Both the position numbers and the translations under genes were made by a program. Under the pieces are notes generated by a model. It was given only the letters and a program-made list of their open reading frames with translations, ran no database searches and was not told the origin of the DNA. From Mycolicibacterium madagascariense (GTDB taxonomy: Bacteria > Actinomycetota > Actinomycetes > Mycobacteriales > Mycobacteriaceae): 64,000 nt of DNA. Of this stretch, positions 10,665 to 19,400 are shown one piece after another (the first letter of the stretch is position 1; each line of letters begins with the position of its first letter). The stretch is from the NCBI RefSeq assembly GCF_010729665.1, contig NZ_AP022611.1, forward strand, positions 1-64,000, read 5' to 3'.

Positions 10665-12428
10665 TCACGGCGCGTCGAGAAGGTCTGCCAGCGCATTGTC
10701 GCCGCGGGCGCGCAATACCGCCCCGACGTCCTGGGGTGGACACGACAACGCCGTCGTAAGGGCTGCTGACGGCGCGCGCACCGGATGTCCGACCAGCTTG
10801 GGTAACTGGACTGCGGCGGACTCGTCGGCGCCTATCCGGGCGGCCTCTAGCTTCGAGTCGTCGAGCTTGAACACCAGAACCAGCGTGTCACCCGCCGTGG
10901 CCCCGGTGGCCTGAGCGTGAGCGCGTAGGGAGCCGATGGCGGCACCGCCGGTCGACGCCAGCTTCCAGTACACCGTGACCGGGCCCTGCGAACTGGTGAA
11001 CGTCCGTTGTTCGCCGGGGCGGACGCCGACCGCATCGGCGACCGCACTGTGGAGAACCTGGCCCGATCCGCGCAGGACCTCCGCGGTGACCAGGTGCGCG
11101 ACGCGAATCTCGTCGGGCCCGTTGCGGAAGACGCCGCGGATGGTGTTGAGCGGCGGCAATGCCGGCCACGCGTCGGCCTTGGTGCGCCGCCGAACCACAC
11201 CCTTCCCCTGGACGAACGCCAGAGTGCCGAGGTAGGTGCGGATCGAGGACTCGCTGATATCGGGATACCGCGCCCGGAGGTCATTGAACACTGTTGCCAC
11301 GGCGGCTTTTCCGCCGGACGCGTCGATGCATTCGCCGATCGCATGGGCGATGTTGACGTACTCAACGACGCCCCACCGTCGTAGTCCCCACGTGGTTCGG
11401 CTGGTGCGTATGAACCGCTCCTTCTGTGAGAGGACGGCCTTGATCCGATCCACGCTGACGCCGCTGGAATCGCACCGTTCGATCACGGCGTGAAGGGCCT
11501 CGGCGGTGGCCGGGGCGCCCAGCAGATGAAGCGCGGCTTCGACCATATGGAGGGTGGTATCACCCGCCCACCGCACCCACGCGTCGCCGAACCGGCGAAG
11601 CGTCAGCTTGGTTTCCAAGAAAGTCAACGCCACTCCGGTCGACAGCCCCCGGCTCGTCAGCGCGTCGAGCAAGGCGTCGGTGGTGGGTGCGCCCTGGCCG
11701 TCGAACACCGCCTCCACCGCGGCCAGCACTTGTGCGTGAGACCCACCAGCGTCCATCCACCCGCCGCGGCTGACGTAAGGGCCGGCGATGTCTAGCAGCA
11801 CCGCGGCGGTCTGGCTGGTGGGATCTACGTTCAGACGGAGCAGTTCCAATTCGGCGACGTCCACGGGGACGTACGGGCCCAGGCGCTGTCGAATGCGTTC
11901 GGCGTGCTCGCCGACCTCGTGGTGGGCCGGGTCGCTGAGCAGTTCGGCGAACCGTGCTCGGGCCCGTGGCAGGTTGCGGCTGACCGAGACCGGGTTCACG
12001 CCGAGGCGCTCGGCCAGGACGCGCTGAGGGACCGGATCTGCCGCCCACACCTGGCCAGCGAGAATTTTCCGGTCGGAGTCGTCGAGTTCCCCGACGAGGC
12101 GGGCCACCGCGGCGTCGGCGCCGACCCGGCCGGCGGCGATCGTGTCACGGCGTACCCGGACGGCGTGCTCTGCTGCCTCGATGAGCGCCCGGACGGCCGC
12201 CTCTCCCAACTTGGGTCGCAGCATCAACGACTCGGGGGTTTGGTCGGCAACGTCAGCCCAGCGCGGAAACTCCTCGGCATAGCTCCCCAGCCGCCGAGGC
12301 AACCGCGTGTACGGAATGGTGAATGAGCCGATGGTGTCGAAGTTGGGAACGAGATCGCCCAGGCGCGTGCTCAGCAGCGCCGGATCACGCCACCATTCCG
12401 GATTGTGCAGATCGTCGATCAGGTCCAC
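10665..12428 (-). CDS. Large orphan protein with sigma-region-4-like helix-turn-helix
   Basis: 587 residues, intact. Around residues 110-165, DRKILAGQVWAADPVPQ followed by LAERLGVNPVSVSRNLPRA is a helix-turn-helix of sigma-70 region 4 type. The rest (about residues 170-587) has further helical winged-helix-like repeats such as FIRTSRTTWGLRRWG and a C-terminal domain with PVTVYWKLAS and DTLVLVFKLDD. There is no enzymatic motif I can name and no sigma region 2, so it is not a normal sigma factor. It follows a 103-residue gene by six bases, making a probable two-gene operon on a mobile element. A regulator or defence-type sensor is possible; function unknown. Confidence 0.75.
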   Translation of the reverse strand: MDLIDDLHNPEWWRDPALLSTRLGDLVPNFDTIGSFTIPYTRLPRRLGSYAEEFPRWADVADQTPESLMLRPKLGEAAVRALIEAAEHAVRVRRDTIAAGRVGADAAVARLVGELDDSDRKILAGQVWAADPVPQRVLAERLGVNPVSVSRNLPRARARFAELLSDPAHHEVGEHAERIRQRLGPYVPVDVAELELLRLNVDPTSQTAAVLLDIAGPYVSRGGWMDAGGSHAQVLAAVEAVFDGQGAPTTDALLDALTSRGLSTGVALTFLETKLTLRRFGDAWVRWAGDTTLHMVEAALHLLGAPATAEALHAVIERCDSSGVSVDRIKAVLSQKERFIRTSRTTWGLRRWGVVEYVNIAHAIGECIDASGGKAAVATVFNDLRARYPDISESSIRTYLGTLAFVQGKGVVRRRTKADAWPALPPLNTIRGVFRNGPDEIRVAHLVTAEVLRGSGQVLHSAVADAVGVRPGEQRTFTSSQGPVTVYWKLASTGGAAIGSLRAHAQATGATAGDTLVLVFKLDDSKLEAARIGADESAAVQLPKLVGHPVRAPSAALTTALSCPPQDVGAVLRARGDNALADLLDAP

Positions 12429-12434
12429 GGCCGG

Positions 12435-12746
12435 CTAGGACCGGTAGAAGGCTTCGGCGAGCTGCCCCAGCTTCCAGACGGTCAACGAGGAATCAGTGGG
12501 GGAGTCGTCCACGGACAGATACCCGTGCAGCCAGCCGTCCAGAAAGTGCTCGCGCCGCACGAAGTCGGGCACCGATTCCCCTGCGGCGCTGGTGTTCCTG
12601 AGTATCGCGATGGCTCGCTCCAAGTGCTCACCGTCCACGCCGTTGCGCTCGGACAGGGCTTTGATCTCATCGTGTTGGCCCGGCTCGTTGAGGGCTATCG
12701 CGGCCAGTTCGAACGTGTAGGGGCGGTTAAGGGCCATCGAGGCCAC
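12435..12746 (-). CDS. Small partner protein of the sigma-r4-like gene
   Basis: 103 residues (MALNRPYTFELAAIALNEP, then EHLERAIAILRNTSAAGE, ending KLGQLAEAFYRS). It is acidic, mostly helical and without membrane segments. Its stop is six bases before the start of the 587-residue gene, so the two are almost certainly co-transcribed and possibly interact. No family recognised. A second in-frame Met three residues later could be the start. Confidence 0.65.
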   Translation of the reverse strand: MASMALNRPYTFELAAIALNEPGQHDEIKALSERNGVDGEHLERAIAILRNTSAAGESVPDFVRREHFLDGWLHGYLSVDDSPTDSSLTVWKLGQLAEAFYRS

Positions 12747-12797
12747 CTCGCATTCTCGTCGCTGTTTCTATCCCGTTGTCGTGCCGGAGTATTCGGC

Positions 12798-13409
12798 TCA
12801 CAGCGGAGCCGATTCAGTGTTGCCCTCGCAGGGCGGACCCCACAGTCCTCGGCGTGCGTTGCGCGCCTGCGCCTCAGCGGCCGCGATGTCGGGATAGCGG
12901 CTCACCGGCTTGTCGTCGTAGACGTAGGAGTGAGCCATCCCGGCTGCAGCCGCGGTGACGGAGAAGTCGCGCCCGTCCGCCATCTCGACGTAGGCCAAGG
13001 TTCTTCCGTAGCGGTCGCGGGAGTCCTGCGAAGGATCAGCGGCCAGCGCCACCCGCTGGCCAGTCAGCGTGTCCGCCGCGAACTTCGCCGCCTCCGGGCC
13101 CCAACATCCCACTGACCAGCCCGGCTGGTGCACTTCCGGCGAGTCGATCCCCAGCACCCGCACCCGAAGGCGGCCGCGGGTGTCGTCCCGGACATCGATG
13201 GTGTCCCCGTCCACGGCGCGAAGCACGGTAGCGGTGGCCGAAGCGGGCGCCGCCCCGGCCGGCGGCGACAAAGGCGAACAGGACGTCAGCGCACCGATCA
13301 CCAGACACGCGACGCCGAGTCGCGTGACCGCCCGACCGAGTTGCGACGCCGACGTTTTCGCTTCCGACCTCGCGGCCGTTGCGTGGTTGCAACGAGGCTC
13401 ACCGGGCAA
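12798..13409 (-). CDS. Secreted lipoprotein, thermonuclease (SNase) family
   Basis: The nuclease domain shows LRAVDGDTIDVRDD, RVRVLGIDSPEVHQPG and DRYGRTLAYVEM. These carry the Asp of the calcium site, both catalytic arginines and the catalytic Glu (DSPE) of the staphylococcal nuclease fold. The domain ends in NARRGLWG, the usual SNase C-terminal motif. Before it lies a lipoprotein signal (VACLVIGALTSC), so the enzyme is probably exported and anchored. The start is uncertain: I propose the TTG at 13409, about ten bases after a GGAG and giving a normal signal peptide; an ATG at 13577 would add a 56-residue Cys-rich extension. Such nucleases are frequent on mycobacterial conjugative plasmids. 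Confidence 0.8.
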   Translation of the reverse strand: MPGEPRCNHATAARSEAKTSASQLGRAVTRLGVACLVIGALTSCSPLSPPAGAAPASATATVLRAVDGDTIDVRDDTRGRLRVRVLGIDSPEVHQPGWSVGCWGPEAAKFAADTLTGQRVALAADPSQDSRDRYGRTLAYVEMADGRDFSVTAAAAGMAHSYVYDDKPVSRYPDIAAAEAQARNARRGLWGPPCEGNTESAPL

Positions 13410-13569
13410 TGTGAAGCATCTCCGCAAGCCACGACGAACGACGTACCCGCATCCGCAGGACGAGCACAGCGGGCGGGGGTCTTCCGGCGATGCCGGGCGC
13501 GGCTCGGTCCCCGACGCCGGGGGGCGAAATGCCCACCGCGCTCCGCTGTAGTTGTTGCCTCTCAACACG

Positions 13570-13893
13570 TCAATCACCGTCCTCAGGAAGGGCGATCCGA
13601 AGCGCCCGGCTGATCTCAGCCATGGTCGGCGGCGATAAGGTGCCCAGAGATTCGGTCAGCTCGTCGTGGTACAGCTGCACGATGTCGTCGACCAAGACGA
13701 ACCCCACCAAGGGGTCCGCGGCGGTCAACGGTATGACCGTGGGCACGTGAGCATGCTTGCTAGTAGTCGTAATACGTGCCGCCAGAACGGTATCCAGGTT
13801 CCTATTCCGTGAGTTGTTGCTGATGATCACCCACGGTTTGCCGCCGTGACCGAGATCCACTCGGTACACCTGACTGCGCAGCGCACGGCTCAT
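13570..13893 (-). CDS. MazF/PemK-like mRNA interferase toxin
   Basis: 107 residues. The strand order VYRVDLGHGGKPWVIISNNSRN, then VLAARITTT, then VPTVIPLTAAD and GFVLVDDIVQLY is that of the MazF/PemK barrel. The KPWVIIS segment replaces the usual RP-VVVS motif. MazF toxins cleave mRNA in the cytoplasm and are neutralised by the product of the adjacent upstream gene, here overlapping the toxin start by four bases (ATGA). Confidence 0.8.
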   Translation of the reverse strand: MSRALRSQVYRVDLGHGGKPWVIISNNSRNRNLDTVLAARITTTSKHAHVPTVIPLTAADPLVGFVLVDDIVQLYHDELTESLGTLSPPTMAEISRALRIALPEDGD

Positions 13894-14198
13894 CCACGGC
13901 CCTCGGTCCGGCGCGCGTACCGGTCACGCGCCGAACGCCGTTCGGCGTTGGAGGGTTCGGTGTTGAACTCCGTCGCCAGCTGCGCGTAGCCGACGTCCAG
14001 AACGTGCTCCTTGAGGGCTTCGGCCCCCGCCTGCAGCAGTGCGCGCAGCGCGGCCGCTTCGGACTTGATGTCGTCGGCAACGTCGTGCTCGTTGGCCCAA
14101 TGGCGCAGCACCTCGAAGGCCGGCGACTGTTGATCGAGGTAAGGACCGATCGTGGCCTCGTCCGAAGGGCCCAGGATCAAGCTCACACGCTTACTCAT
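13890..14198 (-). CDS. Antitoxin of the MazF-like pair
   Basis: 102 residues starting MSKRVSLILGPSDEATIGPY. The N-terminus could form the ribbon of a dimeric DNA-binding antitoxin. The remainder is helical and charged (EAAALRALLQAGAEALKEH) and ends in a basic, probably disordered tail (RRSARDRYARR) suited to toxin wrapping. I start at 14198 because an AT-rich palindrome lies immediately upstream and the longer frame is not protein-like. The gene order antitoxin-toxin with ATGA overlap is the classic arrangement. Confidence 0.7.
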   Translation of the reverse strand: MSKRVSLILGPSDEATIGPYLDQQSPAFEVLRHWANEHDVADDIKSEAAALRALLQAGAEALKEHVLDVGYAQLATEFNTEPSNAERRSARDRYARRTEGRG

Positions 14199-14207
14199 GC
14201 CGTCGAT

Positions 14208-14232
14208 TTTACACCATAATTCGGCGTATAAA
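14208..14232 (-). promoter_or_regulatory. Palindromic operator upstream of the toxin-antitoxin operon
   Basis: TTTACAC (14208-14214) and GTATAAA (14226-14232) form an inverted repeat with one mismatch. The AT-rich stretch sits 10-34 bases before the antitoxin start. Position and symmetry suit autoregulation by the antitoxin. Confidence 0.5.
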
Positions 14233-14324
14233 TGAGCGCATTTCGTGCGTTTGTGGCGATGTCGGCTCATCGCCGAGCCCAGTGCTAGAGACCGGTTGTC
14301 GGCCACCGCCGCGACAATGAACCG

Positions 14325-14600
14325 ATGAGTGACGACGGTGGTGGCTTGCCAGCCCGGCAAAGCCCGCGCAAGCGGGCCGACGTACGGGTCTCCGACTTCA
14401 CCCTCTTGGTGCGGGTCCCCGGCCAGCCCGCCGCGATCCGGGTCTTCACCGACGACGAGGCCGAAGAAGCAGCCAAGTACGCGGCCGACCGCGGGGGAGT
14501 GGTTGTGCCGCTTCCGCTGCCACCACCGGACGGCTACGTAGTCGGTCCTGACGGGACGTTGGTCCCCGCGGCAGAACCGCCTGAGCCCGATTCGGAATGA
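14325..14600 (+). CDS. Small hypothetical protein
   Basis: 91 residues (MSDDGGGLPARQSPRKRADV). A beta-alpha core FTLLVRVPGQPAAIRVFTDDEAEEAAKYAADRG-like in two halves is followed by a Pro-rich acidic tail. It diverges from the toxin-antitoxin operon. Composition and codon pattern are coding-like; no family recognised. Confidence 0.55.
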   Translation: MSDDGGGLPARQSPRKRADVRVSDFTLLVRVPGQPAAIRVFTDDEAEEAAKYAADRGGVVVPLPLPPPDGYVVGPDGTLVPAAEPPEPDSE

Positions 14601-14830
14601 CCGCCGGGGCCTCAGAGCGAGTCGTCGCGCGGTGGGCGGCCCTCGGAGGTCAAGGCGTCGAGGTACGCGTCGTGAAAGCGAGCGATGGCCATGCGATCAG
14701 TGGTGAACTGTTCCAGGACGCCGCACCCTAGGACGGTCGACCGATCAGCTACCTTTCTCGGTGCTGTGACCAGCAAATTCGTGACCGCCAATGGGCAGAC
14801 AGGCGGCTGTCGTTGTGCTGTTGAGCAGGT

Positions 14831-15976
14831 CTAGCCGTCCGCAGGCAGACGGTAATCAGCGGCCAAATCGGTCACCATGTCCTCTAGGCCATCGGGATAG
14901 TTGCGAAATCGCCTCGGGTCACGCTGCGGCCCGATGGATTGCGCCTCGAACAGAGCGACCGCGCTCGCGGTCATTCGGATCGCGTTGTTGAACGCGTCCA
15001 GGGTTATTGTCAACAGCGGAGTATCGTCCAGCTCGCCTTCGTCCAGCACGTACGGCATCAGCCACTTGAAGCCGTGCACAAATCCCGAGCCGAGCGAGTA
15101 AAAACTCCTAGCGCTGCGGGGATAAAGCACCTTATCGAGGTCAGGGTCCGGCGGGCGAGGCAGGCGTTCATCCATCCACTTTTCCGCGTTGGCGACAAGT
15201 TTCAGCGGCCCGCCGGTCGGCCCGGTGATCGATTCGGGGGGCAGTGCATCGATCTGAGCCTGCCGCGTGGCCACGCGTACGCGGCGTTCCTCGAACTTGG
15301 CTCGGTCGGCCTCGAATAGCTCATCCGTACGCGCATCCAGCGCCTCGGCCTCCAGGCGCTCAAACTCCTCTTGACGACCGCGCTCGGCCTTGAGAAACCC
15401 GTAGCAACTACGAATACGTTCCTCGGTGTCTGTCTCGCTGATAAGCCAAATCGTCTTCGCCGAGGACTCCATTGCGATCCGGCACAGCGCCGCCGTCGCG
15501 GAGGTGCGTATCTGTCCCTGCAAGAGGGCAAAGGAGATCACCTCGGCCGCCGCCGTCAGGTGCTCGCTCGCGTTCATCGTCGGATAAAGGGCCGTTTGAC
15601 TTACCAAAGCAGGCGCGTCGTCAAGCGTGACCGCTGAGTTGTCCTGCGCTAGTCGGCTCTTGGGATGAACCGGATTCGGCTGTAACCCCCACGGCAAGAA
15701 CCTTTTTGCGTTTGCAGCGCGATCGCCGATAAGCGCCATGCACATCGCGCGTAACAGGCCGCGCGCACCCTCGGGGTAGTCGGCTCTCAAGGCGTCCCAA
15801 TCAATCTCCGAGAAATCCGGCCTCGGAGGGCGCGCACCGGGCGGCACCTTGGGCACCGGCTTGACGCCGTACCTGGCCGCTTCTGCCGCATCGCGCGCGG
15901 CCCTGTCACTCTCGCTCGCCTGACGACGCTTTCGCTCCCGGTCTCGGCGTTGGTTCCTACCTGCACGGCTCGACAT
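14831..15976 (-). CDS. Hypothetical protein of about 380 residues
   Basis: 381 residues, intact. The N-terminus is very basic and probably coiled (NQRRDRERKRRQASESDRAA). A Pro-rich linker follows, then a helical domain with ALCRIAMESSAKTIWLIS and a coiled stretch (FEADRAKFEERRVRVATRQ). The C-terminal part contains FYSLGSGFVHGFKWLMPYV. I recognise no characterised family. It lies immediately downstream of the type ISP restriction gene on the same strand, after a gap of 480 bases. Confidence 0.65.
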   Translation of the reverse strand: MSSRAGRNQRRDRERKRRQASESDRAARDAAEAARYGVKPVPKVPPGARPPRPDFSEIDWDALRADYPEGARGLLRAMCMALIGDRAANAKRFLPWGLQPNPVHPKSRLAQDNSAVTLDDAPALVSQTALYPTMNASEHLTAAAEVISFALLQGQIRTSATAALCRIAMESSAKTIWLISETDTEERIRSCYGFLKAERGRQEEFERLEAEALDARTDELFEADRAKFEERRVRVATRQAQIDALPPESITGPTGGPLKLVANAEKWMDERLPRPPDPDLDKVLYPRSARSFYSLGSGFVHGFKWLMPYVLDEGELDDTPLLTITLDAFNNAIRMTASAVALFEAQSIGPQRDPRRFRNYPDGLEDMVTDLAADYRLPADG

Positions 15977-16453
15977 CAGTTTCCCTCCGTGTTCGTCCTT
16001 GGACGGACAACACCGAAGATAGGACCGTGCTCTGACAAGCTGCGGCGATCAGCCATCCTTCCAAAGCGAATCGACGCTAAACCGGTCATCGGCTGCTTTC
16101 GCGGCGGCAGTCTTCCGTTCAACTTGCGCCCGGCCGTAAGAGGACAACCTCACCGGGGAATCTAACAACGTTATTGAACTCGGACGCCGGCATGATCGAG
16201 ACAACCGCATGATGAATAGGGACCCGCCGGCCTCAGAAAAAAGAAGTGTCCTTTCGCAGACCACCTGGCGGCCTGACGCGGGAAACCGCCAGTTCGAATG
16301 AGACACGAATGCGCGTGACCGTATCGCCGAAGGTGACGGACCCGAACTTCTGGTGATTGCGGTGTGGGAGCGCTTGTGCCGTTCGGTCGACGGGCCGTCG
16401 TCGGAGGCGGGTTTTCATCGCGCTGAGCGGCTCTGACGTGCCGCGGCGCAGGG
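15977..16453. other. Intergenic stretch without a confident gene
   Basis: Six-frame reading shows only short, low-complexity or Arg-rich frames. The best is a 61-residue minus-strand frame at 16233-16418, just beyond the restriction gene stop, with no recognisable domain. There is no clear terminator or repeat. Confidence 0.5.
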
Positions 16454-19400
16454 TCAGTTCGACGGAAGGCCGTCAACGATCTCCATCGTGGTGACGCTGA
16501 CAGTGACGACACGTTTTATCAGGTCGACGATGTACCGCGCGTTAAGTTGTTCGTCGCACCAAGTGTTGGGGTCGTTGATGATTCCGGAGCCGCGGCTGTC
16601 GGTTTTGACTTGGTAGCGATCAATGATCCATTCGAGCGCTGAGCGCGCCCGAGTCGATAGCGGTGTGCAGCGTCGGGGATGCCCGTGAGGCTGAGGTGGG
16701 TGTTGTAGATCAGGGCGCTGTGGTCGGTCTTGGACTTGAAGCGCATCTTGTTGACGCGCAGCGCTTCTCGGTCGTTGCCGTCAAGTGTGCCAGTCCAGCT
16801 TTCTTCCAGTGGATAGGGTGTGGCGGTTTCGTAGCCGCGGTGCAGGTCGCTGAGGGTGCGGCCGGCGTGGGTGAATGCGTCAAAGTCGTCACGGGTGGCG
16901 GCAGTGGGGATTCTGGGGAGCATCTTTCTGAGGTCGGCGGCGAACCGGGTGCGGTAGCCGGGGGAGTGCAGCAGCCCGTAGACGTAATAGAAGACGTCGT
17001 CGGTGGTGATGTCGTCGCCAAGGGCCGCGCGGTAGGTGGCCAGCACGTGTGGGTTGATGGTGTCGACCCGTCGGTATCCGGTGCCGGTCCTCGATGCGTA
17101 GTCGAGTGAGAGTTGGCCGTCGCCGGCGATGCGGGGTTGGTAGGTCCAGCGTGGGTAGAAGTTGACGGCGCTGATGCCGGCGGCGCCAAGGTCGGGCATG
17201 ACGTCGGTCATCAAGCTTAGGAACGGTGGCGCTAGGTTGCCGGGGTTGGGGGCGAAGAAGCCGTAGTTGGGCAGGTCTGCGGTGGGGAACAGGTGGTGGA
17301 GTCGACCGCGGCGGTCGTTGAGATGGTCGTCGAAGTAGACGTGCATCTTGCAGAACGGCCGGTACATCACGGTGCGTTGATGTGTGGGTTGATAGGTGAG
17401 TCGTTGTCCGCGTTGCACCCTCGGGAGCAGGCCGTCGGACCAGCTGATCTTAGCGTCGTCGTACGTAACGGCGTCCTTGACGGCCAGTTCGGGCTTGGTG
17501 GCGACGGCGTTCTGGTAGGCGTCGACTTGGTCGTTGTAGAAGTCGATCGTGGTGGCGATGTCGTCGGCGAGCTGAGCGGTGGAGAAGTTGTACACCCAGG
17601 CGTCGCGGTTGGTCTTCAGTCCGCCGGAGTAGTCGGTGAAGATGGCGGTCTCGTCGGATCCGCGCCTGACGGCGATGGGTGTGTAGGCGGCGTAGGCGCT
17701 GTTTCGGTGGTCGATCCAGTCGCCTTCGGCGTTGGGGGTTACCAACTCCCACGCCATCGTCGTGAATTGGCTGGTGGCGACGATCGCGAGCTTATCTTCG
17801 CGAGAGAGGCCGTCTCCGATGTCGCGGTAATGGATGCGGCACGGGCCCGTGGCCGCGGGATTCTTCACGGCGATGAGGATGGCCGCGCCGGTTTGCGATC
17901 CGTCGTCGAAGATCTTGCCACCTTCTGTGCGCCAGTCGGTTTGGCGTTGGTTTCCGCGGAGATCGTAGATGTAGAGGGCGGAGAATTCCTCGGGCATCGC
18001 AATGCGGAGTCCGTCAGTGGTGTTGCCGGTGAGCCAGCCGGAGTTGGTGACGTAGGCGACGATTCCGGTGTCTCCGATGCGGTCAGTCGCCCATCGGATG
18101 GCGCGCACGTACGAGTCGTAGAGCTTGCTCTTGAGTTTGGCGGTGGACCGGGCGGCGTAGGTGGTGGAAATGGCGGCATCGAGGGTGGGGTAGGGCTGCT
18201 TGGCGTTGTTGTCGTTGGCACTGCCTTGCCCCGACTTGTAGGGCGGGTTGCCGACGATGACGCGGATGGGCGAGGCCTGCTGGGCGATGATGCGGTCGTT
18301 GTTCTGGGGAAAGAGCTCGGCGTCCATGGTGTCGCCGGCTTCGGTGATCTGGAAGGTGTCGGTGAGCACTATGCCGTTGAACGGCTGGTACTCGCCGCCG
18401 CCGGCACCGTGGTAGGCGGCTTCAATGTTGATCGCGGCGATGTAATAGGCCAGTAGCACGATCTCGTTGGCGTGCAGCTCCTTGGCGTACTTGCGGGCAA
18501 GGTCTTCGGGCCGGATCAGTCCGCTTTGGATGAGGCGCACGATGAAGGTGCCGGTGCCGGTGAACGGGTCGAGGATGTGGACATCGGGCTCGGTGAGGGT
18601 CAGTCCGAATTCCGCGTGCAGCGCTTCGTTGGCGGCGCGCAGGATGAAGTCCACGATTTGGGTGGGGTGTAGACGATTCCGAGGGCAGAGGCCGTCCGCG
18701 GGAACCCAACTCGGAAGAACTTCTCGTAGAGTTCGACGATGATGCGCTGCTTGCCTTCGGCGTTGTCGATGCCGGCGGCGCGCATTCGTACGGATTCGTA
18801 GAAGCCCTCCAGGCGTTGGGTTTCGGTGTCTAGGGCCTGATCGTGCAGGGTCGCCACCATGGTCTGCATCACTCGGGAGACAGGATTGTGCCCGGCGAAG
18901 TCGTAGCCCTCGAACAGGGCGTCGAAAACCGGCTTAGTAATCAGGTGTTGGGAGAGCATTTCGACGGCCTGGTCGCGGTTGATCGAGCCGTTGAGGTTGG
19001 CGCGCAGCGCCTCGACGAACTTGTCGAACGCGGCGGCGACATCGGGGGTGGCGTCGCCGAGCAGCGCCTTGATACGGGTCTGCTGGGCGATGGCGATGGC
19101 CGCGACATCCTTGGCCCAATCTTCCCAGTATGTGCGGGTGCCGACCTTGTCGACGATCTTGGCGTAGACCGCGTCGCGCCATTGGTCGGGGGTGAACATC
19201 GTGAGCTGTTGAGCGACCTGCGCGGATTCGCGGGAGGGGCTAGGGCTGGTCGTACCTTCATCGTTGGTTGTGGCCGTGAGGTCCTCGGCGGCGTTAGGGA
19301 CGTGGCCAACCAGGATGGAGTCAGCAGCCTTCCTGTTGAGTTCCAGCTTGTTGACCGTGGCGTTAAAACGGTCGTCGTGGGCTCGAAGCGCCTGCAGTAC

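Noticed and set aside
17293..18456. Gly/Val-rich 387-codon plus-strand frame
   Set aside because: Antisense to the methylase part of the type ISP gene; low complexity.
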